Shown in pieces: positions 35,944 to 49,556 of a stretch of DNA of 64,000 bases. Origin of the DNA: Megamerina dolium. Lineage: Eukaryota > Arthropoda > Insecta > Diptera > Megamerinidae. A model generated the notes under the pieces. It was not told the DNA's origin. It was given only the letters and a program-made list of their open reading frames with translations, and made no database searches. A program made the position numbers and the translations under genes. The stretch spans positions 45,826,821-45,890,820 of the forward strand of contig OY978529.1 of assembly GCA_963854835.1 (NCBI GenBank), given 5' to 3'. The first letter of the stretch is position 1. Every line of letters starts with the position of its first letter.

Positions 35944-37594
35944 CAGTGGCTCCCAGCTTATTTCGTACAGTGACAGTTTAAAAATTGCTGCAGTCGTAAT
36001 TCCTAATATAGCAAAAATTTGAACAAAATATAAATGCCATTTTAGAAAGGAAGGTTTGTTTTTTATTTTCCAAAATTTACTTTTTCAAAATTTTAGTGTT
36101 TGACACTATAAAAAAATAAAATAAGAAAAAAATAGGAAAATTCATGTCACAGCTTATTTCGTACAGTCTCTTTAAGTTCAAACTAAAAACAAAGTAAGTT
36201 GATTTTAATATTTAGTTGACATCCCTTAGCGTTAATGACAGCCTGGAGTCTATTTGGCATTGAATCCACCAATTTTTGAGTGATGTCTGGTGTGATTTTT
36301 TTCCATTCTTCCATCAGTACCTTCTTTAGGTCTTGCTTATTAGAAATCTTGAGTGTTCTTATTTTATTGTCCAAAATAGACCAAAGATTTTCAATCACAT
36401 TCATGTCAGGTGACTGTGGTGGTGGAGACATCAAGTGTGGGCAGTTCCAAATAAGCCAAGATTGCACAATCCCAGATTTATGTTTTGGGTCATTATCTTG
36501 GTAGTACCGAAATTCTTCCCGCAAACCCAGTTTGTCTGCACTTTGAAGTAAATTGTTTTTCAGAATCTCGAGGTACTTCATTTTGTCCATTGTTTCCTCA
36601 ATAAAAACCAATTCACCTACTCCGGCTGCTGACATACAGGCCCAAACCATCACGCTACCGCCACCATGCTTCACTGTGGGCTTAAGGTTCTCCTTGTTTA
36701 GCTCGGTATTCGCTTTACGCCAAACATATGACATTCCGTCCGAGCCAAAAATATTAAACTTAGACTCATCCGCGAAAATAACGGTATTCCAGAACGCAGG
36801 AGTCTTAATAATATGCTCTTTGGCGAAGTCAAGTCGGCGTTGTATATTCATTTTTGAAATGAATGGTTTCTTTCGGGCTACTCTACCGTTCAAGTCATGA
36901 TTGCGCAGCACACGTCGGACAGTTTCAGCACTGGATGGTTTTCCTATTTCACGCTGAACCTCTGCAGCCAACTTCGGAGCGGATAACTTTGGATTTTTCT
37001 TAATTTTTCGTACAATATAACGCTCGTCTGAAGCGTTGAAAATCTTATTAGGTGCTTCTCTGCCCTTGTTCTCCAACCGATTTTCGCGAACGAAGCGTTG
37101 AATGATGTATTGGACAGTTGAGGCACTTAAATTTGTCATTTCAGCAATTTTTCGCACACTCTGACCTTTCCTAAAATGGTTAATTACCAGTTTACGCTGT
37201 TCCATCGTTGTACGACGACCCATAACGCTAAATGTTTAATTTACAGCACTTTAACTATTTAAAATAATAATAATAAAAATTGTTATAATAGTTAAAAAGG
37301 TCCAAAAACTCATACAATTCAAAAAAACTTTGTAACTGCGCGGCAGAATGAAACTTACTTACATTGAAGTTTGTGTACGAAATAAGATGTGAGCTGAAAA
37401 TCAGCTGATCAATAGTTTTTCTCTCTTGCATGACAAAAAGAACAATTTTTGGGGTTCCCCGTTTTCTTATTAGGTTTACTAAACACATACATAGACATCT
37501 ACATTCAAAACTTATTGATAAGTTTTTTAGTTTCGATGTTACAGCCATGTACATAAAAATATATACACTGTACGAAATAAGCTGTGAGCCACTG
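35944..37594 (-). mobile_element. complete Tc1-like element with IR/DR ends
   Basis: The 29-bp outer repeats at 35944-35972 and 37566-37594 start CAGTGGCTC and match in 28 of 29 positions when inverted. Each end has a second, inner copy of the core (AGCTTATTTCGTACA; inner left 36146-36167, inner right 37372-37394), giving the inverted-repeat/direct-repeat layout known from Tc1-family elements. TA flanks both sides (35942-35943 and 37595-37596). The total is 1,651 bp with one uninterrupted transposase gene. No defect was found. Confidence 0.95.
36183..37223 (-). CDS. Tc1-like transposase (DD34E), intact
   Basis: 346 residues starting MGRRTTMEQRK; this ATG sits just inside the inner right repeat and is the natural start. 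The N-terminus (about 1-120) has two helix-turn-helix units (KIAEMTNLSASTVQYIIQRF and SAETVRRVLRNHDLNGR) for binding the repeat cores. The catalytic triad is FADESKF (D152), YYQDNDPKH (D243) and SPDMNVIENLW (E278), with exactly 34 residues between D243 and E278. The glycine-rich HGGGSVMVWACMS box is present. Length and motif order are normal for the family. It catalyses cut-and-paste transposition into TA. With all three acidic residues and the IR/DR ends intact it may still be active, which is an inference from structure only. Confidence 0.96.
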   Translation of the reverse strand: MGRRTTMEQRKLVINHFRKGQSVRKIAEMTNLSASTVQYIIQRFVRENRLENKGREAPNKIFNASDERYIVRKIKKNPKLSAPKLAAEVQREIGKPSSAETVRRVLRNHDLNGRVARKKPFISKMNIQRRLDFAKEHIIKTPAFWNTVIFADESKFNIFGSDGMSYVWRKANTELNKENLKPTVKHGGGSVMVWACMSAAGVGELVFIEETMDKMKYLEILKNNLLQSADKLGLREEFRYYQDNDPKHKSGIVQSWLIWNCPHLMSPPPQSPDMNVIENLWSILDNKIRTLKISNKQDLKKVLMEEWKKITPDITQKLVDSMPNRLQAVINAKGCQLNIKINLLCF

Positions 37595-37596
37595 TA

Positions 37597-40500
37597 TTTT
37601 ATAGAGCATTTAATGGCCTTGTCGTGACGAAAGACCAGCGGTTATTAACGGTTCTGCTGCCACTGCTATTGTGTGTATAAAACTGCTGCTGCTACTGCTG
37701 CTGCTACTGCTGGCAGCCAAGTCTTTTTATCTGATCGAAATAGTAGACAACTATGACATCATCGTTGTCATTTTTGATTATATTGTTGTTGGTGGCATCA
37801 ACATTGTCATTGCTGTTGTAGTTGTGTGTAACTGCTGGTTTTATTAAATAATGAAAGAGTGAATAACAATTTTTTATATTATTATTGATGTTGTTGCTTT
37901 TACTGTTTTAAATTTCATCATTCATTGACCGTACCAACCCACGAATCCCATCAGAATCAGCACCTTCATCAACATGTGTACAGCTAAAAAATTATTATCT
38001 GTCATTTTGTGGCCGACCAATGCAGAGAAAAGGCTGAGGAGTGGACGTATGTAACCGTCATGTTTTGTGTGTGTGTGTGTGTGTGTGTAGAAATGCATAG
38101 TGAAATGTTATGTCACATACGTTGACAGCTTAATATCTGCTCCCCGACACATGTTAGCGCTCAAATCCCTAACCACCCGCATTGTATATCCATATGTATG
38201 AAGAAGTGCATGGACAAATTAACGGGTGTACGAAGTGTTTCCAGGAATAGGGCGCCTGGAAATCTAATGACATATTGAAGCGTGATGATTGACGGGGAAA
38301 ATGAAATTCACAGAATTTCGCATAACTAAACAAGCTGTTGAGATATTGAATTACATTCTTAGCTATTCATGAAATTCTACAGAATTGATATAGACTTTAA
38401 TATGTCGGTCCAGAACCATGCTTTGAGAAGTCGTGGTACTTTTCACGATTTGTCGCAATTGCTTGAATGACGACAAAGCGTCTCAGCAAATTCCTCGCCA
38501 GTGTTCAGCTTTAGCTCACACTAGAAGGAAAATATTCACCACGGCCTTCCGCCAAGGTTCCAAGGTTGTCTTAGTTTTCATAATGATATCAAACACTCTT
38601 TTGTCCTAATGAGAGTTTTTAGCACATAACATCTTTTATGTCGCAGTGTTTGACATAAAAACAATCAAAATTATAAACTAAAAGATCCAAATACGGACGG
38701 TAAAATGTAGAACAGGTTGTCAAATTATTGCCGGCACAGATTATACCAAAAGACGACAGCGGCCGCATCGTGAGGTCGAAACCAAAATTATAACTCGAAC
38801 TTGGCGCAAAAAATTCTCAATCTGTCCCTGTATGTACGATATGACCCTATTTGATATGCTGCCATAAAATGTTATGTTGAATTGATGACTATGTGTTAAC
38901 TGTTTATTTTTTTAATAAACATAAATTTAATATTGTACACAAAATTTATTGGTTATGTGGTCGTATATATATTTTTTTGTTTGTTTGCTTTATTAATAAA
39001 ATTTATTTCTTTAATTTATTCTCAACAAAAAATTAACACCAAAAAATATACATATATAATAGTAGTATATACTGTAAGCGGTCAATTTAATTACATCACC
39101 TCATCCTCATCACACAGCAATACACATACGCATTATAGCATAACATACAAATGCAAACTTTATTTTATTACTTCATATTATTTTCCATCTACATCTGCTT
39201 TTTTATTTATTTCTCCTTTTCTAACGTATATTATATATATGTAGTAGAACTTATATTTCCCTACTCTTCACATACATTTTCACTCCATATCACTGTTTTA
39301 TTAACGTTATTCACTTACAAATTTTTTTTTTTTTTTTTTTTTGAAAAGAGTTTCCCTTTTTGTGGCGGTGACATTTTCACCAGTAATCCCCCTAAGGAAA
39401 CCAGTTATTAATAGAAGATTTTGATTGGCTTAATTTGATTCTATTCTGTGAATCTACAAAATTCATGAATAGCTTCGCTTGGCGGCATCTGAAGAATTTA
39501 TCCAGAATTGGGATAGTTCGATTCGAAACTTTTGGGTTAGGATTGACTTGGCTGTTACCCAGCTTAGACCGCAAAAGGGTTGAGGACCGATCATTGGGGA
39601 CGTTTGAAAGTGAATGGAAAGTTCGCTGTCACTAATGAACTCTATTTTACTGGTGAAATATAAGAAATAGAAAAACATATGAATACAGCCAAGTACACAA
39701 GCACTCTTAATGCAGTACTCGCGAACAAAAATATTATATCCTGATGAAAGTAGTAGAGAGCAACTACTCATTCGAATTGCTGAGAAATGGTTTGAAATAG
39801 TCGAGCTTTATTACAGCTGATATTCGACTGAACATTCCATTCAAATGTTTTTCGGTCTGATTTTAAATTTTCTCCTAAGAAGTATCCTGAAAGTTCGCGT
39901 CATCAACTTTGAAACGTATCGAGATCGGGTGACGAAACATTTTCAGCAAATTGCAAAAAATAACGTAGAAGTCGATTCCGCTGACCACATTGTACATAAT
40001 TCCCTTCAAAATGATTTCAATGGACTTGAGATGGACAAGAGTGAATCGTTTCCAAATTATATACTCTCTTTTTTATATACAAAAAATTCGCGTGGAAGCT
40101 TTGAAGGCACTTTGCAATTACTTTCAAGAAGAAAAATTTTCAAAACTTCTCCGACAGCTATTTTAGAAAATTTTGCTTGATTATTGTGCCTGATTAAGTA
40201 ATACAGGACATGGTTTTTTTAGGGAAAAAAGCGCAAATTCTTAATTAACCACAATTTCAAGGGACATTTTTGTAAGGAGTTATTAAAATAATCGAAGGAG
40301 ACAATGTAACAGCTGCCGATATCTAAGAGGTTCTGAAAGAGTTGTTTGTTGGATCACATAAAAGCGACAAATTAATTCAATTTTTTTTTTCCTCCAGAAG
40401 CCAGACTAGAAATAACAATTCTCGAACATTCTGAACATAGAATACTACGAGAACTCAAAGCTAAAGCGGCCAGTTTTGTTTGGTTTTATTGAGAGCTTAA

Positions 40501-41788
40501 CCGACTCGGTCATACTAGAAAAATAAATCGAGTATCTCGTCAAATATCATCATAAAACGTAAATTATCGAATGATTCACATATGTATTTGTCAGGTAAAT
40601 TTACCCCACTCGAAACATTGTCGGCAGCGTTCGCATATGTTTTCTGTATGCTAGGAAGCTTTTTGTGAAAGACAATTTATTTATTTATTTCTTACATTAC
40701 ATTACAAGTTTTACTCTACTCTTACCCGTAAAAATTCCATGACAAATCAGACTATCGAGCTGTCATAGAGTCGGTGTTCGGTATTGCCTGGCATTTCATC
40801 ATTCGAAATGACGGAACAATGGAATAATAAAGTTCTAGCGACATCTGTTATCAAATACGCATGAACTTATTTATACTCCCAATACATACATTACGCATAC
40901 ATCATTCGAGCATATTTATTTATTTAAAAATATTCGTCTTTTTCTTTTTGTCCATGTCCATTTAAATCGGATTTCGAAAAGAAAGCTGCTTACGGTCAAT
41001 GTCAAAAGAAACACAGTAAACACTTTTTACGAGTATGGGAGAAAATGCGACATCACTACTATTACGAGTGACTGTTTAAATAAACATCATCAAATGCTTA
41101 CTAGAAGTCAGTTAAGTAGAAAGAAAAAGAAAAAGGATTGTCGTTTGATTATTTTGCAGTTTCGTTTTCAACCAATTCCCCCCGATTATTTCCATTTGTG
41201 TATGTGAAACTAAAAGAATCAAATAAATTTGCAACTTATAGACCAAATCTTATTGATTTTTATGCTAATATTGGTGTTTTTTGTTAGAGTTCGTAAAATT
41301 CCATCATCCACATATCTACATACATATACTTTTGATTGGAACGGCTCTGTTTTATACTTTACTCTTTATGAAATTGATTATCTTATACATTTTTATCTTA
41401 CGAATTCATACATATGTATCGTACGTATGAATTCGTAAGCTATATTAATTACGTAATTTCTGAACTTTGTAGTAGAGCCATTTCAGGCACAATTTCACAT
41501 GAAAACATAAATCGAAAGCCATAGTGAGATTTATCGAAGCTCCTACGGTGCTACGTAAGCCGTTACGAAATGATACAGCGGAACGCCTTTTCAGGCACAC
41601 AAGAAAGAACTAGAAAGACTAGATAATGAAATAGAGATATACAGCGAGTGGAAGACTAAAAATTTTTCCGGATCAAGCACGAAATCACTTCATATCATGA
41701 CGAAAATAGGAAATATCTTGCTGTCACATTTCCCTTGCTTAAGAAGTAGGTTAGGTTAGCTTATTATGGCTGACCTCTCTCTAAGAGG
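37597..41788. other. long intergenic spacer with simple repeats
   Basis: Contains GCTGCT/CTGCTG runs near 37683-37712, a (TG)n run at about 38067-38088 and a poly-T at about 39319-39343. A 111-codon open frame at 39845-40180 (MFFGLILNFLLRSILK...) has no recognised domain. No conserved gene. Confidence 0.5.
41397..41439. repeat. short perfect inverted repeat (hairpin)
   Basis: Arms of 15 bp (CTTACGAATTCATAC and GTATGAATTCGTAAG) flank a 13-nt loop that itself contains CATATG and CGTACG-like palindromes. Confidence 0.85.
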
Positions 41789-42020
41789 ACACACTTAGGC
41801 CAGAAGGCCCATTATGATACCACCGACCTACTCTTCCAATAGTATTTTGCGTATTAAATTTAGACAACATTAGAAGGGAGCTACTTATATTAGCCGGTTC
41901 CGAACGGCAAAACCCTTGTGACATCACTTTAACTTAACTTTGTCACAGAGCTCTTTTCAGAAATTTGGCAAATTGTTACTGCCGGAAAAATTGCTAAATA
42001 CTTGCCGACAGGCGGAAACC
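41789..42020 (-). mobile_element. tRNA-derived SINE, copy 4 (5' truncated, tail type B)
   Basis: The minus strand carries the SINE body from CTGTCGGCAAG through CAATTTGCCAAAT, GAGCTCTGTGACAAAG and the CCGTTCGGAACCGGCTAATA block, then the type-B end GGGCCTTCTGGCCTAAGTGT. The tRNA-like head with boxes A and B is missing. Confidence 0.85.
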
Positions 42021-45000
42021 AAAGAATATGTATTCTGGTCAAGTAGCGTCAATGGCGCATGACATTGATATTTAAAAGAGGAATAAACTTCCTTAATGAA
42101 ATTGAAGGGAAAATCGATAAAATTATTTTGCTATTAATATCTTTTCTACACGGAATCTTGTTTCGAGTATATTTTAAATTTCAATACTTTAGCATTACTT
42201 TAAATTTTCGGAAGTATTCATTTTCGTTTCTTCAAATCATTGTTTAAGAATTAGGAGCAAAAAAAAATGGCAAAGATAGAAAATAGAAAACTTTTTCTAT
42301 AAATTATTTGGGCGTATCAGTTTGCTTGTTTCCAGATAATGAAATTGTTTGAAAAAGTTTTTCTCATCAAAAACGCTTTCACCAAGTCAAGCGTATGGTG
42401 AAAATGATACAGAATATACAGTTGATGCCGATGGTTAGGGGTATGTGGGCGGCTGCAACATTGGTAGTACTGATGATAATGATAATGATGATGATGATGA
42501 TGAAACAGAAAGTATTCGATTTCGTAGAAGAACGCAATCAAGCAACCAACCTAACGACAGTGTGACATTGATGAAGTTGTTGGAACTTATAAATTTAAGT
42601 CGTAGTTGTTGTTTCGCCTCATTATAATTTGTTGTAGTTGCTCTTGTGTTGGTGTTGATAATCTCGTTTAGGTTGAGTGTCAACCAGATTGCCAAAGAAA
42701 GTAACAAGTCATTGATTGTCCCCATTTGTGGCACCAAATATACGTACAAAAAAAAATCAAAAAAAAATAAAGTTACAATGCGACTATAATACATATTATA
42801 GAGTCATTTGGCCTTTTTATCAATGTTGTGTGACTGTAGAATCTATGTATACTATATAGTCCTCATGCCAATTGAATGACCACCAATATGCTTATGTATA
42901 TATAATGTAGGAATAGTTCGTACATGTTATACATATTCTCTGTTAAATACATTGAAATACTTAGTATATATATTTTAAAAAGTCAGACAAGAATTACTTG
43001 CTATTCCGCCTTCTAGTTGTTGATTTCTTTTCGTATTTTTACAAAGGAATGAGTTGGCGAAATTGTTTTAATTGAAAATGTTGTTTTACACTCACTTAAA
43101 TGTATCTAAGACGATCAGATATGAGAATGTTCTTTAGCATTAATTGTATATACCAACATTTTCTTTAGCTTTCTGATAAATGAAGATAAGAAACTTTTAA
43201 TTATGTTCGTTGTAATACGCAAAAAAAAAATAAAAAGAAATTAAGAAAAATGCTTTGCAATACTTTTTAAAGTGAATTTATAATATTTATATTCAATTAC
43301 TTTTGACCAATCTAATTACATAAATGAATATTACATAAATATGTATTGTAATATAAGAATTTGATTTCATGCATGCCCGATTTCACAAGAAACAAAGTTA
43401 TCATACGATATGATATTAAGAATTACTTATACGTCATGTTGTAAATGCACTAATTCATATAGCGGTATTTTTTTTAATACATTTTTTCCATAGGAAGAAT
43501 ATTATTACATCATAGAATCTTAGAAACCTTTCTTATGAGATAACTCGTGTTGCTAATCGAATGTCACACTCAGCAACTTTAGCACAAAATGTTGCGGAAA
43601 CATTTATGGGTGAATATTTAAAATATACAGATTATTCAAAAATTGACGTTTCACATCTATTCTCAGAGTTTTGTTTACGTACCACTCAAGTCGATTATCA
43701 CGATTTTGGCAAATTTATTACTGTCTTCTTTCTAGAAAATCGAGTAATTGTAATTATATGTAAGGGCAAACTAATTGGAAAGAATGTCAACATTCGGCAG
43801 ATGTTCCTTTAAGTTTGTGTTGGATCCAAAACTGTATTATATGACTTATATTATGATCTGTTATTTGTAGTGAACAAATAGATTTATTTATTTATAAATA
43901 CTATAGAATTTAACATTGCACAAGTGCAAAAACAAAAACATAAAAAATGAACAATATTAAATATTAAAGCAAAAACAAAACAACTAAGGATGTAATGTAG
44001 CATGAGTTTAAAGAAAAATGAGAAGAAAAACTCTGAAGTAACATAGTACTTACTAAAGAAAACACGAGTATAGTACAATACTTTGCATTTACTCGTTTCT
44101 ATATAATGCAAAAATTTGTAAGATGGAAGTGGAAAAAATTACTAATGCAAAATGCAATTCTTTTGTGCATACACACATATATACAATACATATTCATACG
44201 TATTATCAATGTTTGCCATAGTATTTGTCTCAAGTGCCAAAGTTGGCCATTAAAAGCAGCTGCAAAGTCAACTGTAATAGCAGAAATGAAAAACAAGACA
44301 ACGTCAATGTGCATAAAAATAATTCATACAATACTAACAAGTAACAAAGGTAGAGAAAGCGGGGAAGAAAGCAATACAATAGCATAAGTATATGTGTATA
44401 CTTAAGAGCAAATAATGCAGTAAAGTTTTCGAAAAAATATGATATATTCAGTGGTACCAAAAAAAAACTGTAATAATGCTTTTAATGCAAAGGTTTAAGA
44501 ACATATGTAGATCTTTCATAATAAGGTTTTGGTATGTAGCATGAAATCCCCTTATTTTGTGAGGCCGCCAAAAAAGCGGCGTAGATCGGAAGTCACAATT
44601 CAAAAAGATTAGAGAAAAATTTACAAATGACCATACAGTTGCACAAGAGGTACATCTAGAGGAGTAAAATGTATAACTAACCCCCCACTAATATTTTGTA
44701 TCCAATATTTTTCCGGAACATATTTACTTACCATCCCCATCTCTAAATTGATGATGATAATCATTAAACCCGTGAAAATGTCAAAGGTCTAATTGGTGTG
44801 AAATAGAAACACACTTATATTTAGTTCTGCAACACATCTAATTTCGGGAAACGGTCGATTTGAACTGACGCAACTGATTTCCCAGTCAACAATCAACTTG
44901 TAAAAATCGATTTTTACGGATGTCACTACAAGTATCGTCCCCGAAGCTAAATGCCCACGAAATGGAGAGATTTTATTTGACCAAGACCCATGTTAAACTC

Positions 45001-45114
45001 AAAAGAAGCTTACTGAATCTTTGGAAGTAACTTGACAGGCCGTAGCATCTAAAGAACATGGGTATGATCCAGAATATGGGGAAATTGGGTTCCATATGAA
45101 GCATGAGACCAAAA
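42021..45114. other. intergenic spacer
   Basis: No conserved gene. GAT/TGA runs lie near 42474-42504. A non-repetitive 83-codon frame at 43561-43812 begins MSHSATLAQNVAETFMGEYL; it has reasonable composition but no recognised domain, and whether it is expressed cannot be judged. Confidence 0.45.
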
Positions 45115-46270
45115 GACATCGAAAGGCATTTTAGACATTGCTTGTCTAAAAGAAGGAAATTGAGTATAGGAATCCTAACACTAGGGGTCTCCGACTGAGA
45201 AATCCTAGATAAAACCCTGACTTGGAATAACCATTTATCGTATATAACTGGCAAAGCCCTAAAGGCAAGCTATGCGTGCCAGAGACTACATGGTAAAAGA
45301 TGGGGTCTACGACCAAAAATGGTGGCATAGTCGTATAGGACCGTAATAGTGCCAATGATCACCTGTTCCTCCTTGGCGTGGTGGCCGCAGGTAAATCAAA
45401 CAAATGCTAGAATGAACGTTAGTAAGGTTCATCGAATAGCCTGTTTGGTTGTCACGAGAGGAATGCGCACGTGCCCCACTGTAGCCTGAGGAATTCTGAC
45501 TGGACTCACTACTCCTAGAAACGTAGTCTTCTCCAAACACATTGAAGTGGTCATCAACGACCGTTCGGCTTGGAGGACTAGCGATATGGTCCCAAAAGGG
45601 TACTCACAGTTGTGGTATACTGATGGGTCTAAGATGGAAGATGGCTGTGTGGGGGCTGGAATTGTTGGACCAAGATTTCGGAAAGCAATCGCAATGGGGA
45701 AAACAGCTTCCATTTTTCAGGCGGAGATCCAAGCCTTAGAGGTATGTGCGAGAGAATGCATACGTAGGGGCACCCATGGTACCAAAAAATGCATCCTCAG
45801 CCAGCCAGGCGGCTCTAAAGTCCCTGGCAAAACTCTCGTTTCAATCAAGGCTGGTCTGAATATGTTTTAAACTTCTCAATGCCCTGGCAGCAAAGAATCC
45901 TGTCATCCTATTGTGGGTGCAGGAACATGAGGGAAAAGAAATAGCCGACTCCCTTTCAAAGGAAGTCGCAAGCACTCCTTTCATTGGACCAGAGCCTTTC
46001 TGCGATGTGGCAGTCGAAGGGACTTACATAGAATTGCTCACTGGGCACTGTGGACTTAACTACCATATGAAAAAAAAAGGTGTGGTAGAAAACGATACCT
46101 GTCGACTCTGTCCTGAGGAGCAGGAAACATCGAAACATATTCTATGCAATTGCCCAGCGGTGGCAAGACGTAGACTTGGTTACCTAGGTGAGCTGTTAAA
46201 ATCAGGTGAAACCATTAATGGGGAACGCTACCGACAACAACTCATCAAATTGAAGCAAGCATTGAACTAA
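45115..46270 (+). pseudogene. non-LTR retrotransposon 3' half: RT thumb, RNase H and zinc knuckle
   Basis: In order on the plus strand: KLSIGILTLG, EILDKTLTWNNHLSYITGKA and VIVPMITCSSLAWWPQ (RT thumb region, with in-frame stops); then the RNase H core LWYTDGSKMEDG (first Asp), IFQAEIQALEVCA (Glu), a damaged third motif (ILSQPGGSK where D-S would be expected), and EHEGKEIADSLSKE (last Asp). The tail reads ENDTCRLCPEEQETSKHILC, a C-x2-C/H/C zinc knuckle, and stops at 46268. An A-rich end follows at 46300-46335. It is of the I/LOA/R1-like type with RNase H and is related to the piece at 2037-2318. Stops and the lost third motif show it is dead. Confidence 0.88.
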
Positions 46271-49200
46271 AAACAGCCAAAATGGGAGATCAGACACGAA
46301 TAAATGAAATAAATAATAGAATAATATAATAAAATAAGTGAGCGGTGAATAAGATGAGACAGACCAAACTTAACTTGAAAGTATCAGATCTTGGATAATC
46401 TATTACTGATAAATTAAAAGCTATTGTTAATTGGAATTTGCAAATAAATACTTTAGGTGCGGGATATATGATCAGGTTTATTCGTAGATTTATTGTTTTC
46501 TACTAATTTTACTAATTTTTTACACACGAACAACACACTTGCACAATGTATTTTTAATTGCTGCTTATATACTATTGTTTTACTTGTATTTCGATTAGTT
46601 TTATTATTACTCTCGTAATTTAATTACAACTTTTACACACGTTCGCAAAACTTGATGAACAACATTTTTCATACGAATGTGTCTTGTATCGTTTTGGTGA
46701 TGCATTTATAACCAATTTATTGTTATACATACTAGTTGTCTGAAATCATGCTTGAATAATTTCATTAGTTTATCTTATATGATACTACGAGAATACTTGT
46801 ATACTGTATTTAGTTGCTGCTGTTGCTCGTTGTGGTCGATTGCTTTGGTTCTTTTCATATGCTCCACTCATTGTCATAGTAAATATTGTTATATTTATTT
46901 GTTGGCTTATTTGAGATTGTTTTTAATTTTATTATTAGTTTTGTTTGTTATTAAATTACAACATAATATTATTAAAAAAGTTCTTTTCATTCAAAATATG
47001 TTCACACAAATTCTGAGCTTTAAATCATTTTTACAGAATTACTATTTTCGTTCAACTGTCATATTAGGAGCATATTACACTCGTATATGTACATATGTTA
47101 TGTAGTTCATACGTTCAAATGATTTTTCACATTAATGCAAGGCAAAGGCACAAGCTTGTTATGTTAATATATTCATAATATTCAATACTCCAGTACTTGG
47201 TCCATGGATCATAAGTTTGCTCTTGCTTTTCATGGGTGTTTGAACACACCCTTTTCGGCATCTAGCAAAGTATTTTTTTTATCAAAAACTTCAAGTACAT
47301 TTGGTGTGGAAAGTGCCCAATCTTCGTTGCCATTTAATATGTAAGGGCAGGCTCTCGTTCTTCTATTTCGTACTTCTATACTTAGCTTCTCTCTAACAGT
47401 TCCTCTCTAACAAAGTTATTGCTCGCTCGATCTTATAGGTTTTTATGCTGATTCCAATGTAAACATAGCCAGCAACTTTTGTTGGGGAGGGTGCCGTTGT
47501 ATTATTTTTTGAAGAATATCTCGAAAGTTGTTGCTTAATGTTATCGTAATTCATAAACTTTCATTATGAGTTCACCAGCACATTTTCTATATCAATTTCT
47601 TAAAGCAGTTTCATCAGGTTTTCATAACTAGTAGTAATAGTATGTAATCAATAAAGTAGCTACCAAATTCTAGTTCTAGTAGACCAAAAATATTCGATTT
47701 CATAAAAAAAAAGCTACCAAATAGAAAGTTTCGTCTCGATTGGTGAAATTAAGAACTCGCTTACGAGCCCTAAAACAACTGAAAATCGACAAATAACGAC
47801 ATAACTTCCCAAAAATCGCATCAAGAGAAATCTAATGTTTATTTCTAATTTTTCTAAAGTACAGATATATTTTCACTTTACAGGACAGCTCGCACAAAAA
47901 ATTGACGTTTTCTTATTGACTCTCACCGATCCCAAAGTGTTACTAAGGAGGTAAAATATATGACCGACCCTCATTCACCCTCAATATATGTAGTTAGGCA
48001 AGATGTATTGGATTCAATCTCTCCAGAAAGTAGAACCGGATACATGCTTAGTTCCAATTACTCCTGAAGTAGTTGCAACTACATTATTACAAAAGTGATG
48101 CAAGAAATATGTAGAGTCTGCCCTATGAAGAAATCTCTCCACTGTTTGTTTGGGTCGATAAGAATCCAGATTTCATATTAAGCACGGCCTCTTTAGTAAT
48201 TATAAATATTTCCAACTTTGTACATTAACAAAAACAGAAAACAACACAAAATACACAAGTGATTATTACAAAAGGATTTAATCGCCTTTGTGCATATCGT
48301 TTCAGTACGGTCCATACTTATATTACTCATTTTAAAAAGTTTAAAAGAAGATATCTAAAATACATAGTAGATACATTTATGTATATACCATATGGATATA
48401 TGAAGAGAGGGAAAACACAAACCATACAAAACAAAAACAAAAGATTTTATTCACCACACAATCTATGTACCGAGCATTATTAGTACGTGAAAATTGAAAA
48501 ATACCAAAATAATGCGCGGAAACATCCACATTTACACACTTTGGCTAATGAGGCTTTAACACAAACGCATATACGTACATACATATGTATAGTATACAAG
48601 AGCTTAGCCGTAATCACTTTTTTTTACATTTTCAGCTTTGCAGCTACTACCACAATACATGTATAGTATATGTATATAATAATAATACCTTTCCACTCTT
48701 AGTTGATCTTCATGCATCTAATGCATCTCTCACATACCACTGGTCTCTTGTGTTTTATTATTATTATTGCAATTATTTTCACATGCACATATGAGTATAT
48801 GCATGTGCCTAGTCAGATGTAGGATGGGTGGACACATGTTGCTATACACGGTATATACAAATGGATGTGTATAGATGATGGTGTATATACATAGATGTGT
48901 TGTTATTTTCAATTAACACCTCATTTAAAAACCTTACCGCTATATTATACCGCTGCATTATACCACATCACACAATATAAAGTCTTTTAGTGTTATTTTT
49001 GTTATATTCACTTTTGCATACTCTCTTTATACTCACACACACGCGAATACATACAGAAGTATTACTAATTAAAATATCTTTTGATTATGTGCTTTTTTTT
49101 TCAATTTACTTCACTTTCGTAGTTTACTTTATGATTATTACATATTGTTGGTGTTCATAATGTTTTATTTTCATTATTTTTTTGCAAACTAATCGTTTGC

Positions 49201-49556
49201 CTTTGAAACAGTTTTTACCCATAATTGTGTGCAATCAAAGAAAATTAACATAAAATTTTTAACAGCATACTTGGAATTAAAAATGATAAACTTTTTATTA
49301 ATCTGCACACCTGAAGTGGGATACAAAATATTTGGGTTGTAAAACTCTGGCTGGATTATGCATTCATTGCTCATATTGTGATTTCATTCCTGAGAACAGA
49401 AATTGTCACGAACGAATGGAAAAAACGATATTTTATCTTACAACAAATTCAAATAATAATAACTTGATAAAAATAATATATTTTGTATGCATAGATAAAT
49501 GTACACACTTATTCTTAGAACCGAAAGTTATCACGTAGACAGAAATATCATACATT
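46271..49556. other. intergenic spacer
   Basis: AT-rich with TACATATGTA runs. No conserved gene. The first few hundred bp left of 49557 should hold the ACOX 3' UTR; no clean AATAAA was fixed. Confidence 0.5.

Noticed and set aside
39374..39657. MITE bounded by TTCACCAGTAA / TTACTGGTGAA
   Set aside because: Only 11 bp of inverted match, no matching flank duplication and no second copy; could be chance.
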